From contig JAPYSD010000002.1 of NCBI GenBank assembly GCA_029936705.1, positions 1 to 39,416 on the forward strand: a stretch of 39,416 nt of DNA, given 5' to 3'. The notes under the pieces were generated by a model. The model had not been told where the DNA came from. It did no database searches and saw nothing but the letters and a program-made list of their open reading frames with translations. Positions 1 through 6,999 of the stretch are shown piece by piece. Origin of the DNA: Croceicoccus sp. Its GTDB lineage: Bacteria > Pseudomonadota > Alphaproteobacteria > Sphingomonadales > Sphingomonadaceae. The position numbers and the translations under genes are program-made. Numbering within the stretch: the first letter of the stretch is position 1; each line of letters opens with the position of its first letter.

Positions 1-121
1 AGCCCTTGGGAATGATCCAGCGCCTCGTCTCACGCGAGGTGATGAGGAGGACCTCCAGACTGCCGCCCTCATCGATGCGATAGGGCAGGGCGGCGTACTG
101 GGTTTTTCTCTTTCTCTTCAT
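1..121 (-). CDS. NUDIX hydrolase, N-terminal 40 residues (cut by window edge)
   Basis: A minus-strand frame opens with ATG at 121-119 and runs off the left edge. The translation begins MKRKRKTQYAALPYR and continues VLLITSRETRRWIIPKG, the N-terminal strand pattern and the RRWIIPKG lead-in that precede the NUDIX box in small NUDIX hydrolases of the diphosphoinositol polyphosphate or ADP-ribose type. The NUDIX box itself (GX5EX7REUXEEXGU) would lie outside the window, so catalysis cannot be confirmed. The family hydrolyses nucleoside diphosphates linked to another moiety. The basic MKRKRK start is common in alphaproteobacterial members. The assignment rests on pattern recognition of about 40 residues. 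Confidence 0.75.
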   Translation of the reverse strand, partial: MKRKRKTQYAALPYRIDEGGSLEVLLITSRETRRWIIPKG

Positions 122-238
122 GCCTGCCGAGATTCTACGCGGTACCCGACGTGCTGTCAGCCCGGTTCTGCTCGACCGGGAAAACGTCGAGACCGCCAGT
201 GCCTCTGACCATTGAATTTTTGCTTAGTGTCCTCAGGC

Positions 239-390
239 GTCATGGGTGACACTTTGCCTGGAGGCACCTCCCGGCCACTTGGAAAATCCCTAGCCGGTTT
301 GGGATGTCTATGCCTGTTCGCCACGGTAGAAATTTGCGCCGCTTTGCTTGCCTGTAAGTTGCCTGTTTCAGGCAAAGTGTCACGGATGAC
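239..390. repeat. 22-bp inverted repeat pair, arms 239-260 and 369-390
   Basis: The arm at 239-260 and the reverse complement of 369-390 agree at 20 of 22 positions, with a perfect 15-bp core GTGACACTTTGCCTG. The arms are 108 bp apart in the 343-bp stretch without genes between the NUDIX start (121) and the ORF at 465. A third partial element, AGTGTC at 226-231, pairs with GACACT at 247-252. A TATATT hexamer at 400-405 lies just downstream of the right arm and could be a -10 element for the gene at 465. The arrangement suggests an operator or a recombination site; nothing else is recognisable in this gap. Confidence 0.6.
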
Positions 391-464
391 AAAGTAGGCT
401 ATATTCGAGAAACCGGCGCATTTTCTGGATTCACACGCGAATCCGGGCGTGGCAGATTCACCTT

Positions 465-971
465 ATGTACTTGCCCTGCCAATCCTCGCCTTCGACTGAC
501 CTGGGCGCAATCCTGACTGCTCTGGCGAATGTCTCCCGCCGGCCGCGCTATGCCTTTATGGTGCTGGGTCTTATCGCCGAAGCGGCCCGTTCTGACGGGC
601 GGGCAGGTCCGTGGGTGGCAGGACCGGACTGCGTACCGCAGCCCTTACGCGAATGGGTGGCAGGAAAGCTCGTCCCGCTTGCCGCGCATGACCGGCGGCG
701 TGCAACCCTGCGGCGGAAGGTCGAGGAGCGGCTCGGTACCCGTGCCACAGACGAGGCCCTGGTGCGAGCTGCGGTGGAGGAAGAAGCGCTCGCTGCAGGC
801 AAGGCCAATGTCAGCAGGGCCGTGTCCGATCTGGTCAAGGCGGGTTTCGTGCGGCGCTATTATGCCGGGCGGGTGAGGGGGCATCAGAACCGCGGGGGAG
901 GGCGCCACGCGGTCTATGTCGTGGCCCCGCAGGTTCTGAACGCCATCCGGTCGCGGCCTACCCTCGTTTAG
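465..971 (+). CDS. Hypothetical winged-helix-like DNA-binding protein
   Basis: A 168-residue soluble, basic protein of no family I can name. The C-terminal part (about residues 115-155) reads NVSRAVSDLVKAGFVRRYYAG followed by a glycine- and arginine-rich turn and HAVYVVAP. That matches a recognition helix (NVSRAVSDLVKAGFV) followed by a two-stranded wing, so a winged helix-turn-helix is likely. The middle (about 80-115) is charged and helical. The ATG at 465 has no strong Shine-Dalgarno sequence. A putative -10 (TATATT, 400-405) and a long inverted repeat lie upstream, which would suit autoregulation. Its end overlaps a minus-strand ORF fragment. A role in replication or regulation of a mobile element is only inference. 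Confidence 0.6.
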   Translation: MYLPCQSSPSTDLGAILTALANVSRRPRYAFMVLGLIAEAARSDGRAGPWVAGPDCVPQPLREWVAGKLVPLAAHDRRRATLRRKVEERLGTRATDEALVRAAVEEEALAAGKANVSRAVSDLVKAGFVRRYYAGRVRGHQNRGGGRHAVYVVAPQVLNAIRSRPTLV

Positions 972-1240
972 GACGCTGAAGCTACCGAGATCGATACCCG
1001 GATGGCATGCTCTGTCCATGGGCCATCACCCGTCGTTAACTTTATCACATCGGAATAGAGACGAGACGTCATCACCATACCTTGGCTGAATAAAGCGCGG
1101 TCTCGTATGCGCTTGTGCTCATCAGGGAAGACCGGGTCGTCCAGATATCTCTCGATTGAGGCGAGCGCTGAGGTCCCATGACATTGCTCCGCAGGCCAGA
1201 TTGGCCGAAGGGAGAATGCCGGTATTAAATGCCAGATGTC
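968..1240 (-). pseudogene. Possible 3' remnant of an unidentified gene (no start codon)
   Basis: On the minus strand an open frame of about 90 codons runs from just inside a stop at 1243-1241 to TAA at 970-968 and has no good start codon. It reads like real protein: IERYLDDPVFPDEHKRI, then ALFSQGMVMTSRLYSDVI, then GPWTEHAIRVSISVASAS. I do not recognise the family, and it does not resemble the missing C-terminal part of AbiEii. It fills most of the gap between the ORF at 465 and the toxin gene at 1299. Either it is the decayed end of a gene cut by the toxin-antitoxin insertion, or it is a chance open frame in GC-rich DNA. Confidence 0.3.
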
Positions 1241-1255
1241 CTATAGCACCCAGAT

Positions 1256-1285
1256 ACGCCATTGACGCATACGCCAATGACGTAT
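1256..1285. promoter_or_regulatory. Tandem 15-bp repeat, probable toxin-antitoxin operator
   Basis: Two adjacent 15-bp units, ACGCCATTGACGCAT (1256-1270) and ACGCCAATGACGTAT (1271-1285), differ at two positions. The same stretch also holds an imperfect palindrome (CATTG at one end, CAATG at the other; 16 of 20 positions symmetrical). It ends 13 bp before the toxin ATG at 1299 and contains a TTGACG box and a TATAGT box, so a bound Xre antitoxin would cover the promoter. This fits the autoregulation known for type II toxin-antitoxin operons; binding itself is inferred. Confidence 0.5.
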
Positions 1286-1298
1286 AGTTGCGGCAGGC

Positions 1299-1640
1299 AT
1301 GGCTAACCTGCAGACTGTGGTGGAATTGCCCGAATTTCTGCGGAGGGCCAAGGCGATCATGTCCGATGAGGATCGAACGGCGCTGGTCAACTACATTGCC
1401 GCCAATCCAGAGGCAGGTGTTTCACTGGGCGGAGGTCTTCGTAAAGTCCGTATCGCCCGGCAGGGCGGTGGGAAAAGCGGCGGTTACCGGACTATCTATG
1501 TGTTTGGCGGCGTGCAGGTTCCCATCTTCCTTGTCACCGTATTCGCTAAGAATGAAAAGGATAACCTGACCAAAGCCGAACAGGCAGAATTGATCGCTAT
1601 GAGCAAGGTTCTGCTCGCACATTATGGAGACCGACCATGA
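1299..1640 (+). CDS. RelE/HigB-type toxin
   Basis: A 113-residue protein matching the long RelE-like toxin group (HigB-2 or PF06296 type). Family features are the run LGGGLRKVRIARQGGGKSGGYRTIYVFGG, a core strand with the conserved basic GKSGGYR turn, then FLVTVFAKNEKDNLT. Such toxins cleave mRNA, usually on the ribosome; the conserved Arg and Lys of the GKSGGYRTIY segment are expected to contact RNA. The stop overlaps the next start by 4 bp (ATGA at 1637-1640), so toxin and antitoxin are translationally coupled in the toxin-first order typical of HigBA-like modules. A tandem operator lies directly upstream. The pair sits at the broken end of an AbiE locus. Confidence 0.9.
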   Translation: MANLQTVVELPEFLRRAKAIMSDEDRTALVNYIAANPEAGVSLGGGLRKVRIARQGGGKSGGYRTIYVFGGVQVPIFLVTVFAKNEKDNLTKAEQAELIAMSKVLLAHYGDRP

Positions 1641-1927
1641 CCGCCTATGACAGCATCAAGCAAGGTCTGAGCGAAGCGTTGGCGTTTACGGAAGGCAACG
1701 AAGCCGGATCGCAGATCCATCAGGTGGAAGTGCCGGCCGTCGACGTTGCCGCGATACGCGCCAGCACCGGCCTCTCGCAGGGCGCGTTCGCGCGCAGCAT
1801 CGGCGTTGCCAAAGGCACGCTGCTCAATTGGGAACATGGCCGCCGCCGCCCTACTGGTCCGGCGCAGGTGCTGCTCGCGATGATCGCCAAGAAGCCTTCG
1901 TTGGTGCGTGAATTGCTGCGTCCGTGA
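1637..1927 (+). CDS. Xre-family antitoxin (HigA-like)
   Basis: A 96-residue protein with a C-terminal helix-turn-helix: DVAAIRASTGLSQGAFARSIGVAKGTLLNWEHGRRRPTGPA, about residues 36-77. SQGAFARSIGV and TLLNWEHGRR are the paired helices typical of Xre/Cro regulators. The first 35 residues probably bind and neutralise the toxin encoded just upstream, whose last 4 bp overlap this ATG. It should repress its own operon through the tandem repeat at 1256-1285. Its TGA (1925-1927) falls at the joint where the truncated abiEii coding sequence begins, so the inserted segment ends immediately after this gene. Confidence 0.9.
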   Translation: MTAYDSIKQGLSEALAFTEGNEAGSQIHQVEVPAVDVAAIRASTGLSQGAFARSIGVAKGTLLNWEHGRRRPTGPAQVLLAMIAKKPSLVRELLRP

Positions 1928-2145
1928 TCCCGCGTGACCCGGTTGTCATCGTCGATCAATGCCGTGACGAGCATTCCGCCCTTGAGCACGAAGCGTTCCT
2001 TGTGATCCGAGATTGACAGTCGAAAAAGCAGGCGCTCGAGTGCAAAGCGGACCAGCAGGACGTCGAAGGCGCGACCTTCCTTGCGGGCAATATTGAGCAG
2101 CCGGTCCTTGACCGATTTGGCAAGGTTCACGGGAGACTTAGCCAT
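1928..2145 (-). pseudogene. AbiEii nucleotidyltransferase toxin, N-terminal fragment
   Basis: Starting at ATG 2145, the frame encodes MAKSPVNLAKSVKDRLLNIA, then LERLLFRLSISDHKERFVLKGGMLVTAL and RVTRD. These match the N-terminal helices and the KGG(M/T) motif of AbiEii, a DNA polymerase beta-like nucleotidyltransferase that is the toxin of type IV AbiE systems. The match stops at RVTRD, just where the catalytic D-x-D motif should follow, and the frame then runs into antisense of the HigA-like gene. About 72 of the usual 250-300 residues remain, so no active toxin is made. The start overlaps abiEi by 8 bp, the normal coupling of an abiEi-abiEii operon. The downstream part was not found in the window. 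Confidence 0.85.
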
Positions 2146-2743
2146 GGGAGGTGAGGGCCTCGAGATATGGTCGCAGGGTGTTCCATGCTCCGCCGGCCTT
2201 GGCGCCTTCCGCGATCGCACCGGGCGTTGCCTTGCTTTGTTCGAGGGCCGTCCGCAGCCCTTCGACTGCGACCGAACGATCGACCAGCTTGGGATTGCGG
2301 AATGCGTCTGCCAGCGTCTTGGGGATCGAGTAGATCGGTACATCGACACCGGCGATCGCATGATGTTCGATGCCTTGGCGCAGATAGCGGTCCGTGAGGC
2401 GGACAACGCGCAGCGGCGGATAGGATGGCACCGGCGACCAGTCGCTTGGGCCGATCGCCATCCAGATTTTACGCGGCATCTGATCGGTGAGCCCATGAAA
2501 GGCGAGGGCGGAGGTGAGGGCGATAACGCCCTTGGGAACACGTGCCGCAGCCTCGGCCAGGATATGATGTTCTTCGATGTCTGCCTCGCTGCGCTGGTAT
2601 ACGCCGCGAGAAATCCGTTCGATCTCTCCATCCTCCACCGCACGCGCGATCGTCTGCGGACCAATGCCCGCTGCGCGCAGCTCGCCAGCCCGCATAATCG
2701 TACGGTCAGCGAATAGATCGCGAAGCTTTGCCCGTTGGAGCAC
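2138..2743 (-). CDS. AbiEi-family antitoxin / transcriptional repressor
   Basis: The product has the N-terminal winged helix of type IV AbiEi antitoxins (MRAGELRAAGIGPQTIARAVEDGEIERISRGVY), then a central domain (EEHHILAEAAARVPKGVIALTSALAFHGLTDQMP) and a C-terminal domain (YSIPKTLADAFRNPKLVDRSVAVEGLR). AbiEi proteins repress their operon and counter AbiEii. I chose GTG at 2743 because an operator-like repeat at 2759-2805 lies just upstream; the open frame itself extends to a GTG at 2812, inside that repeat. With the partner toxin truncated, this is an orphan antitoxin that could still act as a regulator or as an anti-addiction protein. It overlaps the toxin start by 8 bp. Confidence 0.85.
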   Translation of the reverse strand: MLQRAKLRDLFADRTIMRAGELRAAGIGPQTIARAVEDGEIERISRGVYQRSEADIEEHHILAEAAARVPKGVIALTSALAFHGLTDQMPRKIWMAIGPSDWSPVPSYPPLRVVRLTDRYLRQGIEHHAIAGVDVPIYSIPKTLADAFRNPKLVDRSVAVEGLRTALEQSKATPGAIAEGAKAGGAWNTLRPYLEALTSHG

Positions 2744-2758
2744 TGGCCCTGCAAGCAG

Positions 2759-2805
2759 GTGACAATTCCTATAATGGATTTCTCTATTATCAGAGGACTT
2801 GTCAC
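2759..2805. promoter_or_regulatory. Nested inverted repeats upstream of abiEi (operator candidate)
   Basis: Two nested inverted repeats centre on an AT-rich stretch: GTGACAA (2759-2765) with TTGTCAC (2799-2805), and ATAAT (2771-2775) with ATTAT (2786-2790). The AT-rich core could supply a minus-strand -10 element. AbiEi proteins are known to bind inverted repeats in their own promoter, so this is the likely operator. It also argues that translation of abiEi starts downstream, at 2743. Confidence 0.5.
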
Positions 2806-2913
2806 ATGTCACCCGATCATAGGACGTTCTGAGCCAACGCGTCGCATTGCACGGGAGGGACGAATTACTGAACCGCTTGCGACGGCGTCACCCCGTCATC
2901 TGAGAACTATTTT

Positions 2914-3585
2914 TCAACGCCCGCGATAGGGTTCGCACGCAATCCCGTCATTGTCGCCGTCCATCTCCGGACGATAGCCGGGCTGGCCGCGATACATGGG
3001 TGCATAGCCTGCAGCGCGCGCTTCACGGCAGTTCCTGAAATAAACCTCGTTCGTGGGGGACGTCGGCACGATGGTGGGCATCCGCCCTTCGGTACGTCGC
3101 GGCGCTTGAGGCAGCGCCTTTTGCGGGTGTGCTGCGCGATAATCGGCAGGTTGCTCGAACTCCGACGCCCAAATGCCAATCTGTTGTGCTTTGGCTGCCT
3201 GCTCGTCAGCAACATACGCTCGGCTATATTGAGGCAGGGTGACGGCCAGTCCGGCTTGTACCATGCGCTTTCCGAGATCGAGCCTGTCGACAGAGCAAAT
3301 GGCGACAGCTCTCCCATATTGGTCATAACCCATTTGCCTGCAATTCACGGTGCCCCTTGCGACCAGCTCCGTGAGGACAGTCCCTGCTTCCTCGCCGCAA
3401 CGCCAGCGCTCACCGCCACGAATACATTCCTGGTCCAGTTCGACAGCATCGATGCCATGCAGGCGAACGTACGTACCGTTGTAGGCCAGCGTATCCCCAT
3501 CGACGACATGCGGATTTCCAAGCAGCATCTGGGCCTGCGCCGACGCCGGAAAGATGAGCGCCACCAGGATCAGTAATTTACGCAT
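2914..3585 (-). CDS. Secreted thermonuclease (SNase) with C-terminal Excalibur motif
   Basis: The protein from ATG 3585 begins MRKLLILVALIFPASAQA, a clear signal peptide with an AQA cleavage site. The frame is open to 3708, but the extra 41 residues would bury the signal. The SNase (staphylococcal nuclease-like, OB-fold) domain shows VVDGDTL, VRLHGIDAVELDQ and YGRAVAICSV, which carry the calcium-binding Asp and the Arg and Glu positions of the active site. The C-terminal end has DGDNDGIACE, the calcium-binding Excalibur motif (DxDxDGxxCE). A periplasmic or secreted calcium-dependent nuclease is expected. No partner gene is adjacent. The start is uncertain because the upstream Shine-Dalgarno sequence is weak. 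Confidence 0.85.
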   Translation of the reverse strand: MRKLLILVALIFPASAQAQMLLGNPHVVDGDTLAYNGTYVRLHGIDAVELDQECIRGGERWRCGEEAGTVLTELVARGTVNCRQMGYDQYGRAVAICSVDRLDLGKRMVQAGLAVTLPQYSRAYVADEQAAKAQQIGIWASEFEQPADYRAAHPQKALPQAPRRTEGRMPTIVPTSPTNEVYFRNCREARAAGYAPMYRGQPGYRPEMDGDNDGIACEPYRGR

Positions 3586-3781
3586 GAAGGCCACATAACA
3601 TCTGGCAGTCAGCAACAGGTTAAAACTCGGGCGTACAAGATCCAGACGCATGAGATGCTGTTCGATGCGCTGGCGCAGGCCTTCAGGATGCTGGGCGGCG
3701 TTGGACACGAAGGAACATAAATCATTAACCTCAACGCTTTATCAGACCAGTGCGTTAACGAATGATATTTAGGAATTTAAA

Positions 3782-4153
3782 GTGACCCCGACACCACGAG
3801 CTTACATCAATATCGAATCCGTATTTGCCGAAAGGGAAGACGATTATGTGAATATGGCAGCTAACGGTTCCGCTTGGGTGGTGGAGGGCTCACGCTGGGT
3901 TGTGATGGAATGGGGAGCAATGGGCTATCAGTATTCTCCGGTAGAATCTTTGGTCGGTGATTGCTTGGATAACTATGTGGCAAACTTCGTTCCTGATATT
4001 GAACCCGACGACGATATCCACCACGCTATCCAAGATTTCTGCAATCGCAGCGACTGGCAAGCGCAAGCGCAAACTGCAGTAAATACGGCGGTAGAGGCAA
4101 TTTTGCGTAGCCACTGCAATTTTCTTGAAGAATTAGAGGCTACGGTGGAATAA
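3782..4153 (+). CDS. Hypothetical acidic protein, low-GC orphan
   Basis: A 123-residue acidic protein starting at GTG 3782 and rich in Trp and Tyr in its first half (SAWVVEGSRWVVMEWGAMGYQY). It is helical and acidic later (IEPDDDIHHAIQDFCNRSDW, FLEELEATVE). There is no signal peptide, membrane segment or family I recognise. Base composition is clearly lower in GC than the neighbours, which suggests separate acquisition. An AT-rich stretch (3720-3780) immediately upstream could carry its promoter. It stands alone. Small acidic proteins in such islands are sometimes inhibitors or immunity proteins, but nothing here proves that. Confidence 0.55.
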   Translation: MTPTPRAYINIESVFAEREDDYVNMAANGSAWVVEGSRWVVMEWGAMGYQYSPVESLVGDCLDNYVANFVPDIEPDDDIHHAIQDFCNRSDWQAQAQTAVNTAVEAILRSHCNFLEELEATVE

Positions 4154-4601
4154 CGCACTAAGCAATTGCAAGGCTTCGCCGCGTCGATTTCACTCTCGGA
4201 AACGAGGAATGCGTTTCCCTTTTCTGCGACTTGTGAGGTGGATCGAGCGGCATCGGTCGCAACGGTAGGTTCGGAGCTGCAAGCCGGATCGCCGGATGAT
4301 GACGAGAGCCTCCTCCTCCGATCGGTAAGACACCTTCTTCAGACATATGCTCAATCTGGTTCGCACACGGCTACTCTACCAAATCGCGCGGCCATTTGTA
4401 GTCAGCGATGTCCAGAAAAGCAGCGAGTCGCTCGACCCTTGAGAGCAAGATCGCCGGTGCTGCGGCCCGAATTGCCGTAATTTTCCGCTCCGGATGCCCG
4501 ATAATCCTCAATCAGGAGGAGAACACTCTGCCTGACGATGCAAGGATGGTAATCCCGACTGCTCCCGCTATGAGGCGGACAACGCAAGTTCAGGCAGACA
4601 A
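4154..4601. other. 448-bp gap without a convincing gene
   Basis: No frame here shows a recognisable protein on either strand. The minus strand has a short open frame, about 4516-4376, starting only with TTG and ending RLAAFLDIADYKWPRDLVE. It looks protein-like but lacks a ribosome binding site and is most likely a relic or chance. No tRNA, terminator hairpin or repeat was identified. Confidence 0.4.
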
Positions 4602-4940
4602 ATGGCGCGCAAGCATTCGAAAAATGACCCCTATGGCGACTTGCATCAGGACGACGAGGTGCCCGAGAGCGTGGTGCACTGCTGGCTCTGCAGTCGTCCG
4701 ACCGGCAAGACCATTGTATGGCACCACCCTGTACCCAAAAGCCGAGGTGGGCGAGATGTGGTTCCCATGCATCCAATCTGTCAGCAGACGCTGATCGCCA
4801 ATTTCACCAATTCCGAACTGCAGCGGCACGGGATGGACATAGAGAGCCTGTTGGCCGATCCCGCAGTCCGCAAGTTTGTCGATTGGGTGGCGAGCAAGGA
4901 TCCCGATTTTACGGCGACGATAGCCAAGAAAAAACGCTGA
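4602..4940 (+). CDS. HNH endonuclease-like protein
   Basis: A 112-residue protein with an HNH-type zinc-finger core: CWLCSRPTGK (first Cys pair), then IVWHHPVPKSRGGRDVVPMHPICQQTL, where HHP supplies the catalytic His region and the H-x-x-C pair completes the metal site. The C-terminal part (DPAVRKFVDWVASKDPDF) is helical. Such small HNH proteins are nicking or restriction-like nucleases, and many are uncharacterised. The His and Cys residues are intact, so activity is plausible. It is a stand-alone gene with a weak ribosome binding site and no methylase or phage packaging genes beside it. Confidence 0.75.
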   Translation: MARKHSKNDPYGDLHQDDEVPESVVHCWLCSRPTGKTIVWHHPVPKSRGGRDVVPMHPICQQTLIANFTNSELQRHGMDIESLLADPAVRKFVDWVASKDPDFTATIAKKKR

Positions 4941-5103
4941 CAGCGTTCGCCAACATAGGCGCCATTCGAATTGCCAGATCGCTTCCCTGAAACCTGCGCC
5001 TTGTTAACCTAGTGTAGTGGCGGATCATAACGACCGGCGTTGCGATCTTGCTACCGCCACGTATGCTCCTGCCGGACGCCATCGCCTGCGTCTTGCTTGA
5101 TGT

Positions 5104-6030
5104 TTAATTGCTTTTAATTTGCAGATAGTCCAGTCCGGCGCAGACCGCTTCGACCTGCGCGGCGTTGCATTGTTCGGGCGTGGCGCGCGGGCTGTCGGGA
5201 TAGACTTCCGTAGTCGTCTTAAACCGTGCCGTCGTCACGCTGGTGCACATCCCGGCCTTCGCAGCGGGGTATTCGATCACGCCGCGGGCGACCACGGGCG
5301 AACCGATGATACGCCCTTGCGCGTCGGCAGGTGCGATATGCGTGACCTTCTCGACCGCGGCGATGATCGCTTGCTGGAAGGCAGGCTGCGGGTTCTCGCC
5401 ATCGTCGACAAGGTAGAAGCCATCCGGAATGGTATCAGGCGCGTAGTCCGTGCCGTCGCGTGCTGCGAGGGCCGGACGGAATTCGGTTTCGTCGCTATCG
5501 GTCGTTTCGTGCAGATCGATATGCATGAGAAACGGGCCCGGTTGCGCGGCGACGAGCGCCATGAGGTGGGCGCACTCGGCAACCTTGGTGCCCTTGCGGA
5601 AGTTGCGGTTGGGATCGAGCGCGTCATAGTTCCAGCGATTGATCCGCTCGTACCCCCAAGGGTTGACGCAGGCCACGACCAGAAGATTGACCTTTCCGGC
5701 ATAGTCGGCCGCGCGCGTCTCGAGGAATTCGAGCGCTCCCATCACGCCGCTGGTCTCGTAGCCATGAACGCCGCCCGTCACCAGCGCGGTTGGCAATGCC
5801 GGATCGGGCGCGCCATTGCGAAGCGCATAGAGCGGGTAACTATCCTCGCCATAGTCGAGCGAGCCATAGACCAAGACCTCAAAGCGCGATGCCAATGCTT
5901 CGATCCTTGGTACGACGTCGTTGGCATAGCTGCGGCGGCGGGGCTGGCTAGCGCGCCATTTCTCGCGCTCCTTCATCGTCCACGGGGTTCCGGGGGTGCC
6001 GATCGGATAGAATGCGGTGCTGGTCATCAT
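5104..6030 (-). CDS. M14-family zinc carboxypeptidase-like protein
   Basis: From ATG 6030 the protein is 308 residues and cytoplasmic (no signal peptide). Zinc-ligand motifs of M14 metallopeptidases are visible: GGVHGYETSGV (the H-x-x-E pair), DPNRNF (substrate Asn-Arg), and HIDLHETTDSDE (third ligand region). A late Glu in TTTEVYP or VIEYP is a candidate catalytic base. The family removes C-terminal residues from peptides or deacylates small amide substrates; the succinylglutamate desuccinylase/aspartoacylase type is also possible. The frame is open further upstream to 6141, but the ATGATG at 6030 has an AAGG sequence at proper spacing. It is monocistronic. Confidence 0.85.
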   Translation of the reverse strand: MMTSTAFYPIGTPGTPWTMKEREKWRASQPRRRSYANDVVPRIEALASRFEVLVYGSLDYGEDSYPLYALRNGAPDPALPTALVTGGVHGYETSGVMGALEFLETRAADYAGKVNLLVVACVNPWGYERINRWNYDALDPNRNFRKGTKVAECAHLMALVAAQPGPFLMHIDLHETTDSDETEFRPALAARDGTDYAPDTIPDGFYLVDDGENPQPAFQQAIIAAVEKVTHIAPADAQGRIIGSPVVARGVIEYPAAKAGMCTSVTTARFKTTTEVYPDSPRATPEQCNAAQVEAVCAGLDYLQIKSN

Positions 6031-6371
6031 CGTGCCTTGCAGGTCGAGAAGCGAGGGGGCGTGTCCTGCCCCCATCAGGCTGAGGACACACTGGTCATAG
6101 CCGGAACGCGGCGGTAGCGGCCAGAGCAAGCGCGAAGACAAATAAAGACGGTATGGCGGCTGTCATAGGTCCGGTTAGGTTCCGGATAAGCAAGCAGACC
6201 CGTGCAAAATTGTCCAAGGTTATACCGGAGATGCAAGAAACTTTTGACCCAAGCCCCCATCGGCAGCATCGGTCAGGTTGCAGGCTTGAGAATGACAGGG
6301 CGAGACTTACGCTTATTGATCGATTGCCGGACATGGTTCGGTTAAGAGCTTCCGGTTAAATTTTGCTGGTA
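6031..6371. other. 341-bp stretch with no supported gene
   Basis: This lies between the 5' end of the M14 peptidase gene and the 3' end of the next minus-strand gene. The first 110 bp are an open extension of the peptidase frame and probably hold its promoter. I see no conserved protein, hairpin or repeat in the remainder. Confidence 0.4.
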
Positions 6372-6716
6372 TCAACTTTCAGCGCAACGGCGCGCCAGAG
6401 CACTCAACTCGTCGAACAGGACGTCGTCAGCTTTTGTGAAGTTAAAGCAGGTTTTTCCCTGCTTACGTTTTGCCAATGCGGGCGAAATATCTTTGGCGAG
6501 CTCCGGCGCGGAATAGAGCGGCATCAGATGAAACGCCACATAGCTCTTCTTGCTAGTAACCGTGCCGAACCATCCGGGTTGCTTCGTCTTTGGGTCAATG
6601 TTTGACGTCCGCAATTCCAAAGTGCCGGGCTCGTCCCGATTGATCGTCATGGCAGGAGCTGCTTCGATCATAATCATGCGCAATCGAGCATAGATATCCG
6701 CAAAATTGTCTGCCAT
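6372..6716 (-). CDS. Conserved hypothetical protein (DUF1801-like fold possible)
   Basis: A 114-residue soluble protein starting at ATG 6716 behind an AAGGA ribosome binding site (the frame is open to 6731). Key stretches are PGWFGTVTSKKSYVAFHLMP, LYSAPELAKDISPALAKRKQGKTCFNF and DDVLFDELSALARR. The strand-strand-helix pattern with GKTCFNF is like small YdhG/DUF1801 proteins, which are uncharacterised, but I cannot confirm the family. There are no catalytic motifs. It is monocistronic. The 283 bp upstream, to the GST gene, hold nothing recognisable. Confidence 0.65.
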   Translation of the reverse strand: MADNFADIYARLRMIMIEAAPAMTINRDEPGTLELRTSNIDPKTKQPGWFGTVTSKKSYVAFHLMPLYSAPELAKDISPALAKRKQGKTCFNFTKADDVLFDELSALARRCAES

Positions 6717-6999
6717 TCCTGATCCTTCCACATCAGATCAAATCATAGCAGCATTAGCAAAAGGCGACGCACAAAACTTTTCGTTGCGCTTCGCGACATT
6801 GGAGCAGGTTCCTTCGACAAAGCGGTCGTTCTCGATCTCGGGTTACACTAGCAGAAGCTGCCATAAGGTCAGACTTTCGGTAACGCCCGGAACTGGGCCG
6901 GTTTCGCACAGACCGCTTATGGCCGAGCAGCCTACTGAAGCTGTCACTCGTCTAACGACCAAAGCCGGGCGTTCGGATTGTTGGTGTCGGAGTTACTGA

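Noticed and set aside
1720..2805. Single 361-codon minus-strand gene spanning abiEi and abiEii
   Set aside because: It is out of frame with abiEi and only its middle part is real: the truncated abiEii from 2145 to 1928. The rest is antisense to the Xre gene or a shadow of abiEi.
5119..6117. 332-codon plus-strand open frame opposite the M14 peptidase
   Set aside because: It is the mirror of a gene with clear zinc motifs; its own translation is Arg/Gly/His-rich with no family resemblance.
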